From the NCBI GenBank assembly GCA_037974335.1, contig CM075761.1, forward strand, positions 13,443,543 through 13,507,542: DNA of 64,000 nucleotides. Direction: 5' to 3'. This document shows, piece by piece, positions 55,365 to 64,000 of this stretch. A program made the translations under genes and the position numbers. The notes beneath the pieces are model-generated. The model made no database searches, was not told the origin of the DNA, and saw nothing but the letters and a program-made list of their open reading frames with translations. This stretch comes from Prionace glauca (Eukaryota; Chordata; Chondrichthyes; Carcharhiniformes; Carcharhinidae). The stretch's first letter is position 1, and the number at the start of each line of letters is the position of its first letter.

Positions 55365-55850
55365 TGATAAATCAAATCAAAAGCATTTCCTATGCACCCA
55401 GTTCCATATTCTCTCCATTCTTCCAAGAATTGTCCAGAATTCCTGCTTGGCGACAAACTCATCCTGCAATATTTTGAAATCCTTGTTGAACCATTTCATA
55501 ATTGCAAATGTTTCGGTGGATCAGCCCTCAATTTTCATTTTTTTCAGAGACAAAGAGCTCCAACCTCTTCAAGACTCACTGACAGTTGCTCGCTCTCATT
55601 CCTGGTATCATTCGTTGTGAAATGTTAACTGCACCTTTTCCACTACCTGGGAATCTTTACCAGATTAGGAAGAACCGTGCTCTGCACTCCATACCTGGTG
55701 TATTTGACGTGAGTGAGATATTTGAAGCATTTTGTAGAACATGTCGAATGCTCGCCAGTATCTGGACCTGTAGTAAACAGGAAAACCGCAGAGAGCTCTC
55801 TACCTCGGTTCTATTTCCAAACCCCTGACGTGTTTTCATTCATGTACACA
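55365..55850 (+). other. 5' flank of gene B
   Basis: Mostly unique-looking sequence upstream of the gene B leader. It does not share the flank seen before the orphan leader, so the two promoters differ or have been exchanged. Confidence 0.35.
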
Positions 55851-55855
55851 GTGCG

Positions 55856-55861
55856 TATATT
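55856..55861 (+). promoter_or_regulatory. Possible TATA-like box of gene B
   Basis: TATATT about 90 bases before the gene B ATG, the only such site close to the leader. No other core-promoter motif was recognised, and immune receptor promoters are often TATA-less. Confidence 0.2.
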
Positions 55862-55952
55862 CCACCCCTCCCCCCGCACAGAGAGAACAAGAGCGAGTTC
55901 TCAGCGAAATTTGGATCTTGGGCTCAGAGTCTCACGGTCTCACTCAAGGACA

Positions 55953-55995
55953 ATGAGTTCCCTGGGTATCTGTGCATTGCTCCATCTCTTCCAGG
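55953..55995 (+). CDS. Gene B exon 1: signal peptide
   Basis: Encodes MSSLGICALLHLFQG, with a phase-1 GTGAGATATCC donor. The start has A at -3. Both the coding part and the donor are nearly repeated by the orphan leader at 51367-51409 on the other strand, with the same 43-base length. The leader is 3087 bases from the V-J exon; the link rests on matching phase, order and the absence of a nearer leader. Confidence 0.72.
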
Positions 55996-58900
55996 GTGAG
56001 ATATCCTCATTGTATTCAGATAGAGTGGAGAAGGATTTGGATAGAGTGAAGAGGCAGAAACTGATTACATAGGAAGGAGTAACCGACGGAAGATACATTT
56101 GGTAAAAAGTAACAGAGAGGGGGATGAGGGCATTTTTTTTTTACCCATCTGAGTTGCTGTGAGCTGGAAGGCTCTGCCTGAAAGGGAGGAGGAAGCAGAT
56201 TCAACAGGAAGTTTCAAAAGGGGGGAATGGGCCTTTCAAAATAGGGAAATGGATACATAATTAACGGGAGAAAATTCAGTAATATTGACGAAATCTTTCA
56301 AAGAGCCAACTCATACTCGAAGAGCCGAGCTGTCTCCCATCCCAGCCCACCTTGCTACACTCCCCCGCCCCCCGCAATGTTCTGCGGCGCTATAACGTGT
56401 GATTCGGTGTGCAAGTTTAACTTAACAATGAAACAAATTTTGCGAACAAAATGCATCGTCCCTTAATAACAATGATTAGAAAAGAATTAATCTGATTGGC
56501 CATTTCTCCTGAGACATGCTGTGTGAATAGACTCCGTTAACTGCATTGGCGACTTGGGAGAGAAAGATTTTCAAGTAGAACTTCAGAGTCATTTATAAAG
56601 TTTTGAACTAACTTCAGCGCCCAAAGTCAACGGAGGAGAAGAAACGAAGCACAAATAGAACGTGCTGGAACATCTCTTGAGAGATGTTTTCCCTTGAGAG
56701 ACGTCGGCTGAGGGGGGAGCTAATAGAGGTTTATAAGATTATGAAGGGGATAGATAGAGTAAATGGTGGTAAGCTTTTTCCGCTATTAGAAATGGATAGA
56801 ACGAGGGGTCACGGGCTTAGGGTGAGGGGGGCTAGGTATAAGACAAATATTAGAGGGAAGTTTTTCACGCAAAGGGTAGTGGGGGTGTGGAATGCACTGC
56901 CGAGTAAGGTGGTGGAAGCAGGCACGCTAGGGTTGTTTAAGAGTCACTTGGACAGCCACATGAGCGGTCTACATATAGGGGGATATAGCAGGCCTTACTA
57001 AACATTGTAGGCTTGGGGTTCCGTTTTTGCCTCAGGGATGTTACAGTCTTTGCCTGTTTAATAATGATTTTTTTGTCTCCACAGGCATTTAAGTCCACCT
57101 TGTTGACCAGCAAAGGGCATGCATGCGGCAGGTTGTAGTGGGCAGCTCTTGGATGTTGCTTCGGGAGTTGCCTATTGCTTCATGTCGTTAGTGTGCGTAA
57201 ACTGGACCATCTCAAGGGCAACATGACATCTCAGAGACTATCTCTGTTGCTGTGCGGACACATGGATTTGGGCCTGTGTCTGTGGGAGTTTGCGCGTTCT
57301 CCCCGTGGTTGCGTGGGTTTCCTCCGGGTGCTCCGGTTTCCTCCCACATCCCAAAAATGTGCTTTTAGGCTGATTGATTGGGTAACAAATTGTCCCTATA
57401 TTGGACCTCCCTGATCCTCGCACATTAGGCGTAGACTAAAATCATGAATAGGTCACTGAGACAATGGGACGGCGGCGCGGGCTCGTTGGGCCGAAGGGCC
57501 TGTTTCCCGTGCTGTGTTGTTCTTTGTTGTCGTTATCTCAGAGGCACAGTGTTTAGCCCTGCTGCACAACAACGCCAGGAACCCGCCTTGCATTCCCGGC
57601 TTGGGTCACTCTCTGCAGAGTATACACATTCTCCCCGTGTTTGCGTGGGTTTCCTTCGGGTGCCCATCTTTCCTCCTAAGTCCAATGATGTGCGGGTTAG
57701 TTTGAATGACCCCGCTAAATTGTCTCTTCGTATCAGGGGATTAGCAATGTAAATATGTGAGTTTGCGGGAATAGGGCCTGGGAGGGATTGTGTTGGGTGC
57801 AGACTGTATGTGCTAAATGGCCTCTTTCTGCACTGTAAGTATTCGATGATTCTAGAATTCTGAGAGCATCGGCGGAGAGGCAATGGAGCTCTGACCGAGA
57901 GTCACCCAGACTCGAAACATCGGTTCTATTCTCTCTCTACTGATGCACTCAGAACAAGAATCATAGAGTCAATTTGTTCAGTGTTCAAGGAGGCCACTTG
58001 GCCCATCGAGTCGGCACTGAGCACAATTCCTGGAACCCCACAAAGGTTTTCCAGCATTTTCTGTCCTTTGTTCAGTTTCAGCCATGCGCAGTCATTGGTT
58101 TTTTTTCTATAAGGAGAGTCACAGAATGGAACCAATACTTGAGAAACTTAATTTCACTGAAACTCTCTATGTGATTAGCATCACCCAGTTCCCATGTACC
58201 CCCTCCCCAGTGTTTAAACCAGATTTACAGGTGAATGGACTGGTATTATTCCATTCAAAAGGGAGGAGGAAAATGCGACAACTAACACTAATACCAGAGC
58301 GATTTTAACGGAGAGTTTTTTTTCTGAATCGGAAATTTTTGTGATTTAATTTGATTTGATTTATTACTGTCACGTGTATTACTATAGAGTGAAATGTATT
58401 GTTTCTCGCGCACTATACAGACAAAGCATACCGTACGTAGAGAAGGAAAGGAGAGGGTGCAGAATGTCGTGTTACTATTATAATTAGGGCGTAGAGAAAG
58501 ATCAACTTTATAAAGATCAATTTAAGGGGGGGGGGGGGGGGGTAGCTACAGGACGGATGTCAGGGGTAGGTTCTTTACCCAGCGGGTGGTGAGGGATTGG
58601 AATGCCCTGCCTGCTGCAGATGTAAATGCGCCTAGTTTGGGGGCGTTTAAGAGATCTGTGGATAGGTTTATGGACGAAAAGGGATTGGTTTAGGCTAGTG
58701 GGTCATTGTTTTTGTAATTGGTCGGCGCAACATCGTGGGCCGAAGGGCCTGTTCTGCGCTGTAATGTTCTATGTCCTATGTTCTATGTGAGTTAGGTCTA
58801 ATCAGAAGCCTGACAGCAGAAGGGAAGAAGTTGTTTTGTGTCGGTTGGTATTCGACCCTAGACTTTTGCATATTTTCCCGATGGAAGAACATGGTTGGGA

Positions 58901-61900
58901 GACTGTCCGGGGTGCGTGTGGTCCTTGATTATCTTGGCTGTTTTTTTTTTCTGAGGCAGCGGGAAATGTCGTTGGATAGAAGGTTGGTTTGAGATTAACA
59001 CCCAGTTTGGTTTTCAGTCCGCTGTGTTCAGGGAATGCTCCATAACCTGAGGTGACTGTTGTTCTCTGTCTCCCTTTCTTAGTTACAGTGTCTCAGGTCA
59101 CCTTGTCCCAGTTTCCGCCGGTTCAGACGCTCCCTGTGGGGAGTCCTGCTCATCTCCACTGCCACATCCAGGGTCAGGCTGCTCGCTCTGTCTTCTGGTA
59201 CAAACAGGGAAACAAAATGGATTTCATTTACAGAGCGCTCCGGAACAACCCAGTCGAGGGGAGATTTTCCAGCCAGGCTTCTGAAAACGGGCGTATTTAT
59301 AGACTTATCATTGCGGATTCCCGCATAAATGATTCTGGGATGTATTACTGTGCAACCCGGAACTACCAGAACATGGTCCAAACATTCGGAAATGGTTCCA
59401 AGTTAGTGATTACAGGTAAATTCCATTAATGTTCTATTGCTTTGGGTATCTCAAAGCAACTGAGGTGTCCTCTTCCACCAGATAATGAGTGATCTGCTTC
59501 ATTTATTGGGTTTAGCAGGTTCTCCCTCCATATTACTCCTCACCCCGCCGCTGAATGAGACTTCCGCCTTGGAAAGGATCCCGTTGTTGTGTTTGGTCAG
59601 AGGCGTGTCTCCCGATTCCTTTCCCGTCCGCTGGAATATTTCGGGGCGGGATACCGAGGGACAGACCGATTCGGGTACACTGGAGCCGGACGGGACCTAC
59701 ACCGTCAGGAGTTACATCAGCCTCCCGGCGGAAACTTGGAGAAGCGGCGCTCGCTGCACTTGCGCCGTTCAGGTCAACTCCAGTGACCTCATTCTCAGTG
59801 ACAGTGTCTCATCTCAGACAGGTAGCTATTCACAATGGTCATTTTTTCTATCAGTTTAGTTGTAACGGGGCACTTTATTAGGCCTGATGTGGGTATGCCG
59901 GCGTTGGACTGGCGTAAACACAGTAAAAAGTCTGACAACACCAGGTTTTAGTCCAACCTATTTATTTGATAATATACTCACAAGCTTTCGGGGTTAGCCC
60001 CTTCGTCAGGTGAATGGAGAGTTCTGGCCTCAGACAGAGCATATAAAGCACAGACAGTTTAGAGATTACTGATTAGAATGCGAATCCTTACACCTAACCT
60101 GCCGTTCAAGACCTGAAGTGGCTGATAATGTGAGTGGAAGGAGCACTGATCACAGGTTAAAGAGATGTGTATTGTCTCCAGACAGTACAGTAAGTGAGGT
60201 TTTGCAAACCCAGGCAAGTCACGGGGGTTACAGATAGTGCGACATGAATCCAAGATCCCTGTTGAGACCGTCCTCATGTGTGCGGAACTTGGCTATCAGT
60301 CAGGCCATTATGGAATGCCATAAGCATAGATAAGGGTCATGGGTGGAGGGGGGACTGGTAGTGTTAAAATGGCGGCGCGGGCTTGTTGGTCCGAAGGGCC
60401 TGTTTCCCGGGCTGTTTTTGTTCTTTGACCAACACTGTAAATTACAAATCTCTCTGCGGGCATCTGCATGGACATCTAAATCACCACTGCCCTAACCATA
60501 GTCCTCCCAATTTCGTTTTCTGATATTTTACATCATGTGTAGAAAAATGTGAATGTTCCAAACACTGAACCGCTTTTGTGAGAACGGATATATTAAACGG
60601 TAAGGAGGAGGGGGGGGGGGGGGGCGGGAGAGAGACAGAGAAAGTGAGGTTTATGTAAACGCTTAGCCATGGTGTTATGGAGGCAGAGCAGACGAGATAA
60701 GTCGAATGGTTTCTTCACCTCTCTTACCTCTTGCGTCTGGCTAAGACAAAGAGCAAAATCAAGAACAACACAGCACAGGAAACGGGCCCATCGGCCCAAC
60801 GAGCCCGCGCCGCCATTTTAACATCGTGCGTTCTCTCTTCCATCCATGAGCAATACTGTATAATAATATATGCGACAATAATAAATCAAATCTAAAACTG
60901 TATGCACTTACGGAGTTAGAACATATAGAACCCTACAGTGCAGAAACAGGCCCTTCGGCCCATCGAGTCTGCACCGAACACAATCCCACCCAGACCCTAT
61001 CCCATATCCCGACACATTTACCTGATAATCCCTCTAACCTACACATCCCAGGACACTAAGGGGCAATTTTAGCATAGCCAATGAACCTAACCCGCACATC
61101 TTTGGACTGTGGGAGGAAACCTGAGCACCCGGAGAAAACCCACGCAGACACGAGGACTCCATACAGGCAGTGCAAACTCCACACAGGCAGTGACCCGAGC
61201 CGGGAATCGAACCCAGGACCCTGGAGCTGTGAAGCAGCAGTGCTAACCACTGTGCTACCGTGCCGCCCGAGTTCGTATCCTTCCATTCCCATCTTATCCA
61301 TGTATTTCTATAGCTGACTTTTAAATGCTGCTATCACACCTGCTCCCACCACCTCTCTGGGCAACGCATTCCAGATGTTCATCATCCTCTGTGTAGAACA
61401 ACTGACCTCGTTCATCTCCTCTAAACTTTTCCCCACGCACCTTATCCTACGTCCCCTCGAGCTTGACTTTTCCACCCTAGGAAAGAACATCTGACTATCC
61501 ACTCTGTCCATGCTACTTTCAATCTATTAGGCCGCCCCTCAATCTCCATCATTCTAGTGAGAACAAACCGAGTTCACCCAACCTCTCCTCATAGCTGATA
61601 CTCTCCATACCAGGCAACAACCTTGGTCAACCTCTTCATCACCCTCTCCAAAACATTCACATCCTTCTGGTAGTGTGGCAACGAGAATTAGACACAATAT
61701 TCTAAATGAGACGCCGTTATGTGTCTGAAAGTCAGCGACCAATCCCTGTGTGAAATTGAAATGTGTGATTATATCCTCACTGTCCCACTCTATCACAGCA
61801 CGATGTTGAACCATTTATTCATCCCTTCGTCTCTCTTTACTTCAACCTCATTCTGTCACACCAGGTTTCCCGCGAGTGCTCCTGTTAACTCCCAAACTCC

Positions 61901-63132
61901 AAAGGTGCGTATGTTAGCTGGATTGGCCATGCTAAATTGTCCCTTGTGTCCAAAGGCGTGCAGATACATGGATTTGGGCCAGTGGGATCTTGTGGGAGTT
62001 TGCACATTCTCCCCGTGCTTGCGTGGGTTTTCTCCGGGTGCTCCGGTTTCCTCCCTCACCCCAAAAACGTGCTGTTAGGCTGATTGGTGTAACAAATTGT
62101 CCCTAAATTAGTCTTCCCTCAATCCGGCTTCCAATGTGGATCGCCATAAGCGTAGACAAGGGTCATGGGTGGAGAGGGGACTCACAATGTTAAAATGGCG
62201 GCGCGGGCTCGTTGGGCCAAAGGGCCTCTTTCCCGTGCTGTGTTGTTCTTTGTATTGTGAAGGGGAGTTCGTGTCTCACGCGAATTTTATCAAGTTTTTC
62301 GAGGAAGTCACAGAAATGATTAATGAGGGTAGGGCGGTGGATGTTGGCTACATGAACTTCAGTAAGGCCTTTGACAAGGAGTCTCATAGCAGACTGGTGC
62401 AGAAGGTGAAGTCACATGGGATCAGAGGTGAGCTGGCAAGATGGATACAGAACTGGCTCTGTCAAAGAAGACAGAGGGTAGCAGTGGAAGTGTGCATTTC
62501 TGAATGGAGGGCTGTGACAAGTCGCGTTCCTCAGGGATCAGTGCTGGGAACTTTGCTGTTTGTAATATGTAGAAATGATTTGAAGGAAAATGTAACTGGA
62601 TTGGTTAATAAGTTTGCAGACGGCACAAAGATTGGTGGGTTTGCGGATAGAGATGAGGATCATCAGCAGGATATAGATCAGTTGGAGACGTCCATTTTCC
62701 GGTCAAATTGCACAGTTAGATTGGACAAAATCCTTCTCTTGTTTAATTATTTCCACACTTGAATTCCGTTGAATGAACATTTAAATCTTCTTTTGCAGAC
62801 TCTGACTTCTCGACCACCTGTCATTTATTGTTTTCCGAAGGTTTGTCGGTCGCGGCGCGTCTCCTTCTGGGATTGGTCCTTGTGGCCGGAAGAAGGATCT
62901 ACAGGAACCGGCACAGAGGTAGCGATTGTTGGGGTGGGGGCGCTGTTACTCCGCGGCGCGCTCAATCCATCCATTTATCACTGAGTTATTAACACTTCTG
63001 AGCGGGTTCGGTGTGAGATGAATCCATTTTAAATTTCAGTTTGAATCCCTCTTTCTAACAGGAACCGGGAACAGTGATGAGGAACTGACAGAATCCAGAG
63101 AACACAAACAGAACAATAAGGTGAATGGATAG
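55953..63132 (+). CDS. Gene B: V-J-C1 receptor with arginine in the transmembrane helix
   Basis: Exons 55953-55995, 59083-59415, 59519-59821, 62799-62918 and 63062-63120 (or to a stop at 63132) join with phases 1,1,1,1. Read through to 63132, the CDS is 870 bases (289 residues). If AAG at 63120 is instead a donor (GTGAAT follows), a further phase-0 exon would be needed, as in gene A, and would lie beyond what I can identify. Domains: signal peptide 1-14, V-J 15-125, C1 126-226, connecting/transmembrane 227-266, cytoplasmic from 267. It is the same family as gene A, in opposite orientation, with VJ-C1 introns of 103 versus 90 bases. The Arg in the membrane and the tail lacking tyrosine suggest a partner with an acidic transmembrane residue (CD3- or DAP12-like); that is inference. 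Confidence 0.84.
56000..56675 (+). other. Start of gene B intron 1
   Basis: The first 60 bases resemble the DNA after the orphan leader donor (GTGAGATATCCT, then GTG-A-AAGGATTT); the rest has no recognised feature. Confidence 0.4.
56680..57010 (+). mobile_element. CR1 LINE 3' fragment (another subfamily)
   Basis: Open for 105 codons: MFSLERRRLRGELIEVYKIM, KGIDRVNGGKLFPLLEMDRT, FFTQRVVGVWNALPSKVVEA. Lacks the heptamer tail. In gene B intron 1. Confidence 0.78.
57090..57225. repeat. Duplicated segment, copy 3
   Basis: AAGTCCACCTTGTTGACCAG and GCTTCATGTCGTTAGTGTGC align with 50820-50965, more diverged than copies 1 and 2 from each other. Confidence 0.65.
57226..57532 (+). mobile_element. SINE2 shared with paralogous blocks
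   Basis: Head TGACATCTCAGAGACTATCT, core, GGGACGGCGGCGCGGGCTCG and TTGTTCTTTGTTG. Adjoins the duplicated segment as at 50970 and 25790. Confidence 0.8.
57540..57850 (+). mobile_element. V-SINE in gene B intron 1
   Basis: Diverged head, core GTGGGTTTCCTTCGGGTGCC and end TGGCCTCTTTCTGCACTGTA. Confidence 0.7.
57851..58335. other. Intronic stretch without recognised feature
   Basis: Gene B intron 1. CAGACTCGAAACATCGGTTC near 57910 is a short repeat-like piece; nothing else supported. Confidence 0.35.
58340..58985 (-). mobile_element. L2-like LINE split by CR1-B
   Basis: Reverse L2-like 3' end (58340-58524; TTGATTTGATTTATTACTGT) continues at 58790-58985. The inner plus CR1-B 3' end (58525-58789) begins with a G run. 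Gene B intron 1, close before the V-J exon. Confidence 0.78.
59083..59415 (+). CDS. Gene B exon 2: joined V-J domain
   Basis: A 333-base phase 1-1 exon, exactly the length of the gene A V-J exon. V-set marks are LHCHIQG, VFWYKQGNK, EGRFSSQ, LIIADSRINDSGMYYC. CDR3-like ATRNYQNMVQT runs into a classical J motif FGNG followed by SKLVITG and a GTAAAT donor. V and J are contiguous with no recombination signal, so this is a fixed V-J. Compared with gene A it keeps FGXG and lacks the extra Cys pair. The architecture suits pairing like an antigen-receptor chain; the ligand is unknown. Confidence 0.9.
59519..59821 (+). CDS. Gene B exon 3: C1-set immunoglobulin domain
   Basis: A 303-base phase 1-1 exon (acceptor TTTAGCAG, donor GTAGCT). 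Landmarks are IPLLCLVRGV, VRWNISGRDTEG, GTYTVRSYISLPAETWRSG and CTCAVQVNSSD. The E-F region is close to immunoglobulin heavy-chain and T-cell-receptor constant domains, and the CTC doublet is shared with gene A. It is nine codons shorter than gene A's exon, mostly at the 3' end. Sequons: NET, NIS, NSS. Confidence 0.9.
59883..60307 (-). mobile_element. Penelope-like element, 3' part
   Basis: The minus strand from 60300 reads HEDGLNRDLGFMSHY-type sequence, with a frame break, the C-terminal end of a Penelope endonuclease region, followed by a 3' UTR ending in CAACGCCGGCATACCCACAT. It identifies the palindromic insertions at 8.9 and 43.25 kb. Gene B intron 3. Broken fossil. Confidence 0.65.
60308..60428 (+). 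mobile_element. SINE2 3' part
   Basis: GGAATGCCATAAGCATAGAT through AAAATGGCGGCGCGGGCTTG and TTTTTGTTCTTTG. Confidence 0.8.
60600..60645. repeat. G/A-rich tract
   Basis: AGGAGG, a G run of about 17, then GAGAGAGACAGAG. Confidence 0.75.
60748..60845 (-). mobile_element. SINE2 3'-end fragment
   Basis: Reverse AGAACAACACAGCACAGGAA, GCGCCGCCATTTTAACATCG; the core is missing. Confidence 0.75.
60920..61268 (-). mobile_element. V-SINE, full length
   Basis: Reverse copy with ATAGAACCCTACAGTGCAGA end and head GTGCTACCGTGCCGCC; contains a small internal duplication (CATACAGGCAGTGCAAACTC, 61168-61195). Confidence 0.85.
61275..61740 (-). mobile_element. Old CR1 LINE fragment
   Basis: Reverse RT C-terminus remnants: ACCTCTCTGGGCAACGCATT, ATAGCTGATACTCTCCATAC. 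In gene B intron 3. Confidence 0.6.
61865..62255 (+). mobile_element. SINE2 preceded by a V-SINE core piece
   Basis: A V-SINE core remnant (61865-61960) leads into SINE2 (ATACATGGATTTGGGCCAGT to TTGTTCTTTGTA). Confidence 0.72.
62262..62700 (+). mobile_element. CR1 LINE RT fragment
   Basis: [73 protein letters not shown]. Open from about 62136 to 62762. It ends about 100 bases before the gene B transmembrane exon. Confidence 0.8.
62799..62918 (+). CDS. Gene B exon 4: connecting peptide and transmembrane helix with Arg
   Basis: A 120-base phase 1-1 exon (acceptor CTTTTGCAG, donor GTAGCG). It encodes DSDFSTTCHLLFSEG, with one Cys for a possible inter-chain bond, then LSVAARLLLGLVLVAG, then the basic RRIYRNRHR. 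An arginine sits inside the hydrophobic run. The LSV-x-x-R-LLL spacing recalls the T-cell-receptor alpha helix (LSVIGFRILLL), which binds CD3; this resemblance is by eye and may be convergent. It lies 2977 bases from the C1 exon, the gap filled by Penelope-like, SINE and CR1 insertions. Confidence 0.8.
63062..63132 (+). CDS. Gene B exon 5: short cytoplasmic exon
   Basis: Acceptor CTTTCTAACAG, phase 1, encoding GTGNSDEELTESREHKQNNK. It then either splices at AAG|GTGAAT (63120, phase 0, as gene A does) or reads VNG and stops at TAG 63130-63132. The sequence is acidic then basic and lacks tyrosine. It is the positional counterpart of gene A exon 5. Confidence 0.65.
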
Positions 63133-63300
63133 AATTGTTGTTGATTTCCCGCGCGGATACTTTTCATTAATTCTTAATCCGCGGTTTAGAATTTATAACC
63201 AACGCAGAAAATTCTGGAAAACCTCAACAAGTTTCCAGAAATTTCCAAACCGAATGACACTTCTTCCAAGTTAGCTTTTCTGTTTAATTCATTCCTGGGA
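63133..63300 (+). other. 3' flank of gene B
   Basis: AACGCAGAAAATTCTGGAAA is a common vertebrate-repeat-like phrase. A possible further acceptor (AAGTTTCCAG near 63241) has a poor pyrimidine tract and reads only 11 codons. Confidence 0.3.
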
Positions 63301-63303
63301 CAT

Positions 63304-63690
63304 TTGATTAGATTTGATTTATTATTGTCACATATATTGGGATACAGTGAAAAGTATTGTTTCTTGCGCGCTGTACAGACAAAGCATACCGTTCATAGAG
63401 TACATAGGTTTGATTTATTATTGCCACATGTATTGGGATACAGTGAAAAGTATTGTTTCTTAGACTCAATACAAAGCATACCGTTCATAGAGTACATAAG
63501 TTTGATCTATTACTGTCACATGTATTGGGATAAAGTGAAAAGTATTCCTTATTGCATGCTATACAGTCACAGCAAACCAATCTTAGAGTGCATATATTTG
63601 TTTTTTTTTATTATTGCATGTGTCAGTATTCAGTGAAAACTATTGTTTCTTCGGCTCTCTACAGAAAATGCATACCGTTCATAGAGAAGG
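63304..63690. repeat. Four-unit tandem repeat of an L2-like tail
   Basis: Units start near 63304, 63408, 63500 and 63600, each with GATACAGTGAAAAGTATTGT-like and GCATACCGTTCATAGAG-like blocks; the third and fourth are most diverged. Confidence 0.8.
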
Positions 63691-63985
63691 AAAGGAGCGG
63701 GTGGAGAATGTAGTGTTACGATCACAGTTAGGGTGTAGAGACAGATCAGCTTAGTGCGAGGTAGGTCCATTCAATAATCTAACAGCAGCAGGAAGGATGT
63801 TGTTCTGGAGTCGGTTGATAGCTGACCTCAGACTGTTGTTTCCTTTTCCCGACGGAAGAAGTTCGAACGGAAAATGCCCGGGGCGTGTGGGGTCCTTAAT
63901 TATGCTGGCTGTTTTTCCGAGACAATGGGAAGTGCAGACAATGGATGCAAGGCTGGTTTGAGGGATGGGTTTCCATCTGTTCTTT
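63304..63985 (-). mobile_element. L2-like LINE 3' end with four tandem tail units
   Basis: Reverse copy. The tail unit of about 100 bases (TGTATTGGGATACAGTGAAA) is repeated four times at 63304-63690, then the body continues (AAAGGAGCGGGTGGAGAATG, CAGCAGCAGGAAGGATGTTG, TTTCCCGACGGAAGAAG). Confidence 0.78.
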
Positions 63986-64000
63986 TGGTCTTGGACAGAG

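Noticed and set aside
59083-59415. V exon as a rearranging antigen-receptor segment
   Set aside because: The exon already contains the J strand and a splice donor; no heptamer-nonamer signal lies at the V-J boundary.
17184-63132. Linkage to the MHC
   Set aside because: VJ-type genes are linked to the MHC in some vertebrates, but no MHC class I, class II, TAP or proteasome gene is visible here, so it cannot be claimed.
63242-63276. Second cytoplasmic exon of gene B after AAGTTTCCAG
   Set aside because: Weak pyrimidine tract, only 11 codons before a stop, no likeness to gene A exon 6, and the surrounding sequence looks repeat-derived.

Overview
This window is vertebrate DNA, most likely from a shark or other cartilaginous fish. 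The inference rests on dense CR1-type and L2-type LINEs, tRNA-headed SINEs carrying the V-SINE core, Penelope-like fragments, and two immunoglobulin-superfamily receptor genes whose V and J segments are already joined in one germline exon. More than half of the window is recognisable interspersed repeat. I saw no bacterial features, rRNA, true tRNA gene or CRISPR array.

Two host genes can be assembled exon by exon. Gene A (minus strand, 29137 down to 17184) has six exons: leader, V-J, C1, connecting/transmembrane, and two cytoplasmic exons. The exon phases agree throughout and the spliced CDS is 948 bases (315 residues). Its transmembrane segment has no charged residue, and its tail carries a tyrosine motif (LYASLDL) and a basic end. 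Gene B (plus strand, 55953 to about 63132) has the same leader / V-J / C1 / transmembrane / cytoplasmic plan, with a V-J exon of exactly the same length (333 bases). Its transmembrane segment contains an arginine, and its tail is short with no tyrosine. The two look like an oppositely oriented inhibitory-like / adaptor-dependent pair. That reading is inference; the exon structure is seen directly.

Remnants of further copies surround them. An orphan leader exon lies at 51367-51409 (minus), head to head with gene B. A related 5' flank lies at 8586-9260 (plus). Inverted paralogous blocks lie at 47.84-48.49 and 51.77-52.70 kb. A segment with a shared SINE recurs at 25.46-26.83, 50.82-51.32 and 57.09-57.53 kb. 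The locus has therefore repeatedly duplicated and inverted.

Layout: 1-17 kb is repeat-rich, with the paralogous 5' flank at 8.6-9.3. Gene A occupies 17.2-29.1 kb, its two long introns filled with CR1 and SINE copies. 29.5-46 kb is repeats, including a rearranged duplication at 33-35.8 kb, a large CA-rich array at 38.1-38.6 kb and a Ty3/Gypsy fossil near 43.7-44.2 kb. 46-53.5 kb holds the inverted duplication and the orphan leader. Gene B lies at 55.9-63.1 kb, followed by an L2-like LINE with a tandemly repeated tail.

Labels used below (mine): CR1-A (3' end with GATCGGCGCAACTCGAGGG), CR1-B (GGTCGGCGCAACATCGTGGG), CR1-C (GGCCTACTCCTGCTCC tail), CR1-D/old (other or diverged copies). V-SINE: tRNA-like head plus the GTGGGTTTTCTCCGGGTGCT core. 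SINE2: a second core-bearing family ending in AAAATGGCGGCGCGGGCTCG. SINE3: a tRNA-headed family whose body ends near GACGCCCATGTCCCAT. Boundaries of old repeats are approximate.
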